Below are positions 5,639 through 6,888 of a stretch of 6,888 bases of DNA, in pieces. The notes below the pieces were generated by a model. It was not told the DNA's origin, did no database searches, and worked only from the letters and a program-made list of their open reading frames with translations. This DNA is from an uncultured Opitutia bacterium (lineage in GTDB: Bacteria; Verrucomicrobiota; Verrucomicrobiia; Opitutales; UBA953), in assembly GCA_903829855.1 (NCBI GenBank), contig CAIKRN010000306.1, positions 1-6,888 on the forward strand, read 5' to 3'. The translations under genes and the position numbers were made by a program. Each line of letters begins with the position of its first letter. The stretch's first letter is position 1.

Positions 5639-6478
5639 ATGAAAGCCTCCCTGCAACGCACGTATTTGATTTCGCGGGTCACCTTCCTCGAAGCGGTCCG
5701 GCAGCGCTTCTTCGCCTTCCTCATCGTCCTCGGAGCCGCGATGGTGCTTTCTTCGCTTTCATTTCGTTTCTTGGATTTCGGACACGGAGAACTCAAGTTC
5801 ATCGCCGACTTTGGCTTTGGTGGCATGTTCCTCTTCGGCTCGGTACTAGGGGTCGTCATGACTGCCCAATTATTCTTCTCGGAGATGGATAACCGAACCG
5901 CACTGACCTTGCTAGCGAAGCCGCTCAGCCGCACCGAATTCTTACTTGGAAAGTTCTTCGGAGCGTGGGCAGTACTCGCAGTCTTTCTATTCACACTCTC
6001 ACTCCTCCTCGGGAGCGTGATGTGGGCGAGAGAACAAACGCTACTCATGCAGGCCGAACAACGCGGACTGCCCCCAGTGAACGGGCTCTTTAGTGGCGGG
6101 GGCATAATGACGTACGCCCTGCTGCAATGGCTACGAATGGGGGTCGTTATCGCCATCGTACTGACGATCTCATCCATCGCTCGGACTTTTCTTTTCGCCG
6201 TCATTGTGGGCGCGCTGGCCGTCGTGGCCGGACAGCTTCAATGGATCGCGCAAGACGTCCTACTCAAGCCAACAGAAAGCCTAACCTACAAAGCGTTCCT
6301 TTGGACCAGCAGTCGCCTGCTACCCAACTTACAGCAATTCAACATCGGGGACGCACTTGTGCTCGAGCCAGCCTCTGTCCCTGCTGACGCGATTCCCTGG
6401 GTGGTGGCGTCGGGCGTCTTCTATATGGCGGCCTATTTGGTGCTAGCCGCCTTCATCTTCCGTCGACGAGAAATTTAA
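5639..6478 (+). CDS. ABC-2 type transporter permease
   Basis: This is the membrane partner of the preceding ATPase. The 279-residue protein has about six hydrophobic segments, near 24-42, 61-80, 105-127, 165-183, 184-204 and 253-274. Between the second and third, QLFFSEMDNRTALTLLAKPLSRTEFLLGKFFGAW (77-110 in outline: Glu82, Asn85-Arg86, the LLAKPLSR turn and Gly104-Lys105) forms the cytoplasmic coupling region typical of ABC-2 permeases. A loop at about 128-160 and another at 205-250 are more polar. The positive-inside pattern and the final RRRE agree with both ends being cytoplasmic. The start ATG lies 2 bp after the ATPase stop, without a clear ribosome binding site. The substrate is unknown. 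The sequence recalls permeases of Verrucomicrobiota, an impression from memory. Confidence 0.93.
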   Translation: MKASLQRTYLISRVTFLEAVRQRFFAFLIVLGAAMVLSSLSFRFLDFGHGELKFIADFGFGGMFLFGSVLGVVMTAQLFFSEMDNRTALTLLAKPLSRTEFLLGKFFGAWAVLAVFLFTLSLLLGSVMWAREQTLLMQAEQRGLPPVNGLFSGGGIMTYALLQWLRMGVVIAIVLTISSIARTFLFAVIVGALAVVAGQLQWIAQDVLLKPTESLTYKAFLWTSSRLLPNLQQFNIGDALVLEPASVPADAIPWVVASGVFYMAAYLVLAAFIFRRREI

Positions 6479-6480
6479 CC

Positions 6481-6888
6481 GTGCGGAAGTTAGCCCCATG
6501 GCTGGCCTCGCTGGCCTTAATCACTGCTGCTGGGATTTTCTCCGAATACTCCTGGGTTAAGGTCCGCCCCTGTATTCCAGAAATTGGTCGGAAAGAGCTA
6601 GAGCCAACCCTAGGCCAAGGGGTCTTACTTGGGATCATGGGCGGGTTACGCACCGTGGTGGCAGATCTTACCTGGATTCGGAGTTATGTCCTCTGGGAGC
6701 GTAAGGATCGCCCTGGGTGCGAAGCATTGATGCGCACCGCCTGTGCGCTTGACCCTTACTCGCGTTACTTTTGGGAGAACACTGGCTACGCCATTGGCTA
6801 CGACCTCGCCCACTGGGAAATCCGCAAACGCGGAGGGTACGGAAAAGTCCCTAAAGAAACCCAAGATAGGCTCTTTCGTACCTATGCA
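6481..6888 (+). CDS. Unnamed membrane-anchored protein, cut by the right edge
   Basis: A GTG at 6481, 2 bp after the permease stop, opens a frame of 136 codons with no stop before the window ends. I cannot name the product. An N-terminal hydrophobic stretch (about 5-20, APWLASLALITAAGIF) after Arg2-Lys3 looks like a membrane anchor or uncleaved signal, placing the rest outside the cytoplasm. The following part is rich in aromatic residues and short conserved-looking blocks: GIMGGLRTVVADLTWIR (51-67), WERKD (72-76), ALDPYSRYFWENTGYAIGYDLAHWE (89-113 region) and KETQDRLF (125-132). The regular helix-like spacing suggests a TPR-like repeat protein, not proven. I recall similar proteins beside ABC-2 transporters in Verrucomicrobiota. 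Close packing with the permease points to a shared complex. The nearest in-frame ATG (residue 53) would lose the anchor. Confidence 0.8.
   Translation, partial: MRKLAPWLASLALITAAGIFSEYSWVKVRPCIPEIGRKELEPTLGQGVLLGIMGGLRTVVADLTWIRSYVLWERKDRPGCEALMRTACALDPYSRYFWENTGYAIGYDLAHWEIRKRGGYGKVPKETQDRLFRTYA

Noticed and set aside
5614..6204. 196-codon open frame antisense to the permease
   Set aside because: Low-complexity Ser/Arg/Lys-rich product opposite a clear membrane protein; a typical shadow frame.

Overview
This window is a compact, moderately GC-rich bacterial chromosome segment, almost entirely coding, with ten intact protein genes and pieces of one or two more at the edges. Nothing in it looks like an insertion sequence, phage, CRISPR array, tRNA or rRNA. 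The best lineage guess is Verrucomicrobiota, probably the Opitutae group. It rests on remembered resemblance of the ABC-2 permease, the short MazG and the unnamed last protein to proteins of that group. It is an inference, not a search result.

Layout from left to right. A leftward trpC (tryptophan synthesis) ends at the left edge, where its stop overlaps a possible next start codon. A rightward run follows: mazG (nucleotide pyrophosphohydrolase), a YgjP-type zinc metallopeptidase, a Nudix hydrolase and a DUF374 acyltransferase. The first three are packed at +2 and -4 bp, so they are probably one transcript. The acyltransferase follows after 39 bp and ends tail-to-tail with ribE, sharing 4 bp. 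Leftward are tatA and then ribE (riboflavin synthase), separated by a clear Rho-independent terminator that ends 4 bp before the ribE start codon. Rightward again from 4507 is a second tight run: acylphosphatase, ABC ATPase, ABC-2 permease and an unnamed membrane-anchored protein running off the right edge. Spacings there are -4, +2 and +2 bp.

How the genes work together. Most are housekeeping and their joint placement does not define one pathway. Two groupings suggest shared function: MazG with a Nudix enzyme (both hydrolyse nucleotide or other diphosphates), and the ABC ATPase with its permease and the unnamed protein, a likely membrane complex of unknown substrate. Most start codons lack a visible Shine-Dalgarno motif. 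The metallopeptidase gene is the main exception.

I do not see a clearly new system. The items most worth a second look are the unnamed last gene, the terminator abutting ribE, and the acylphosphatase coupled to the ABC transporter.
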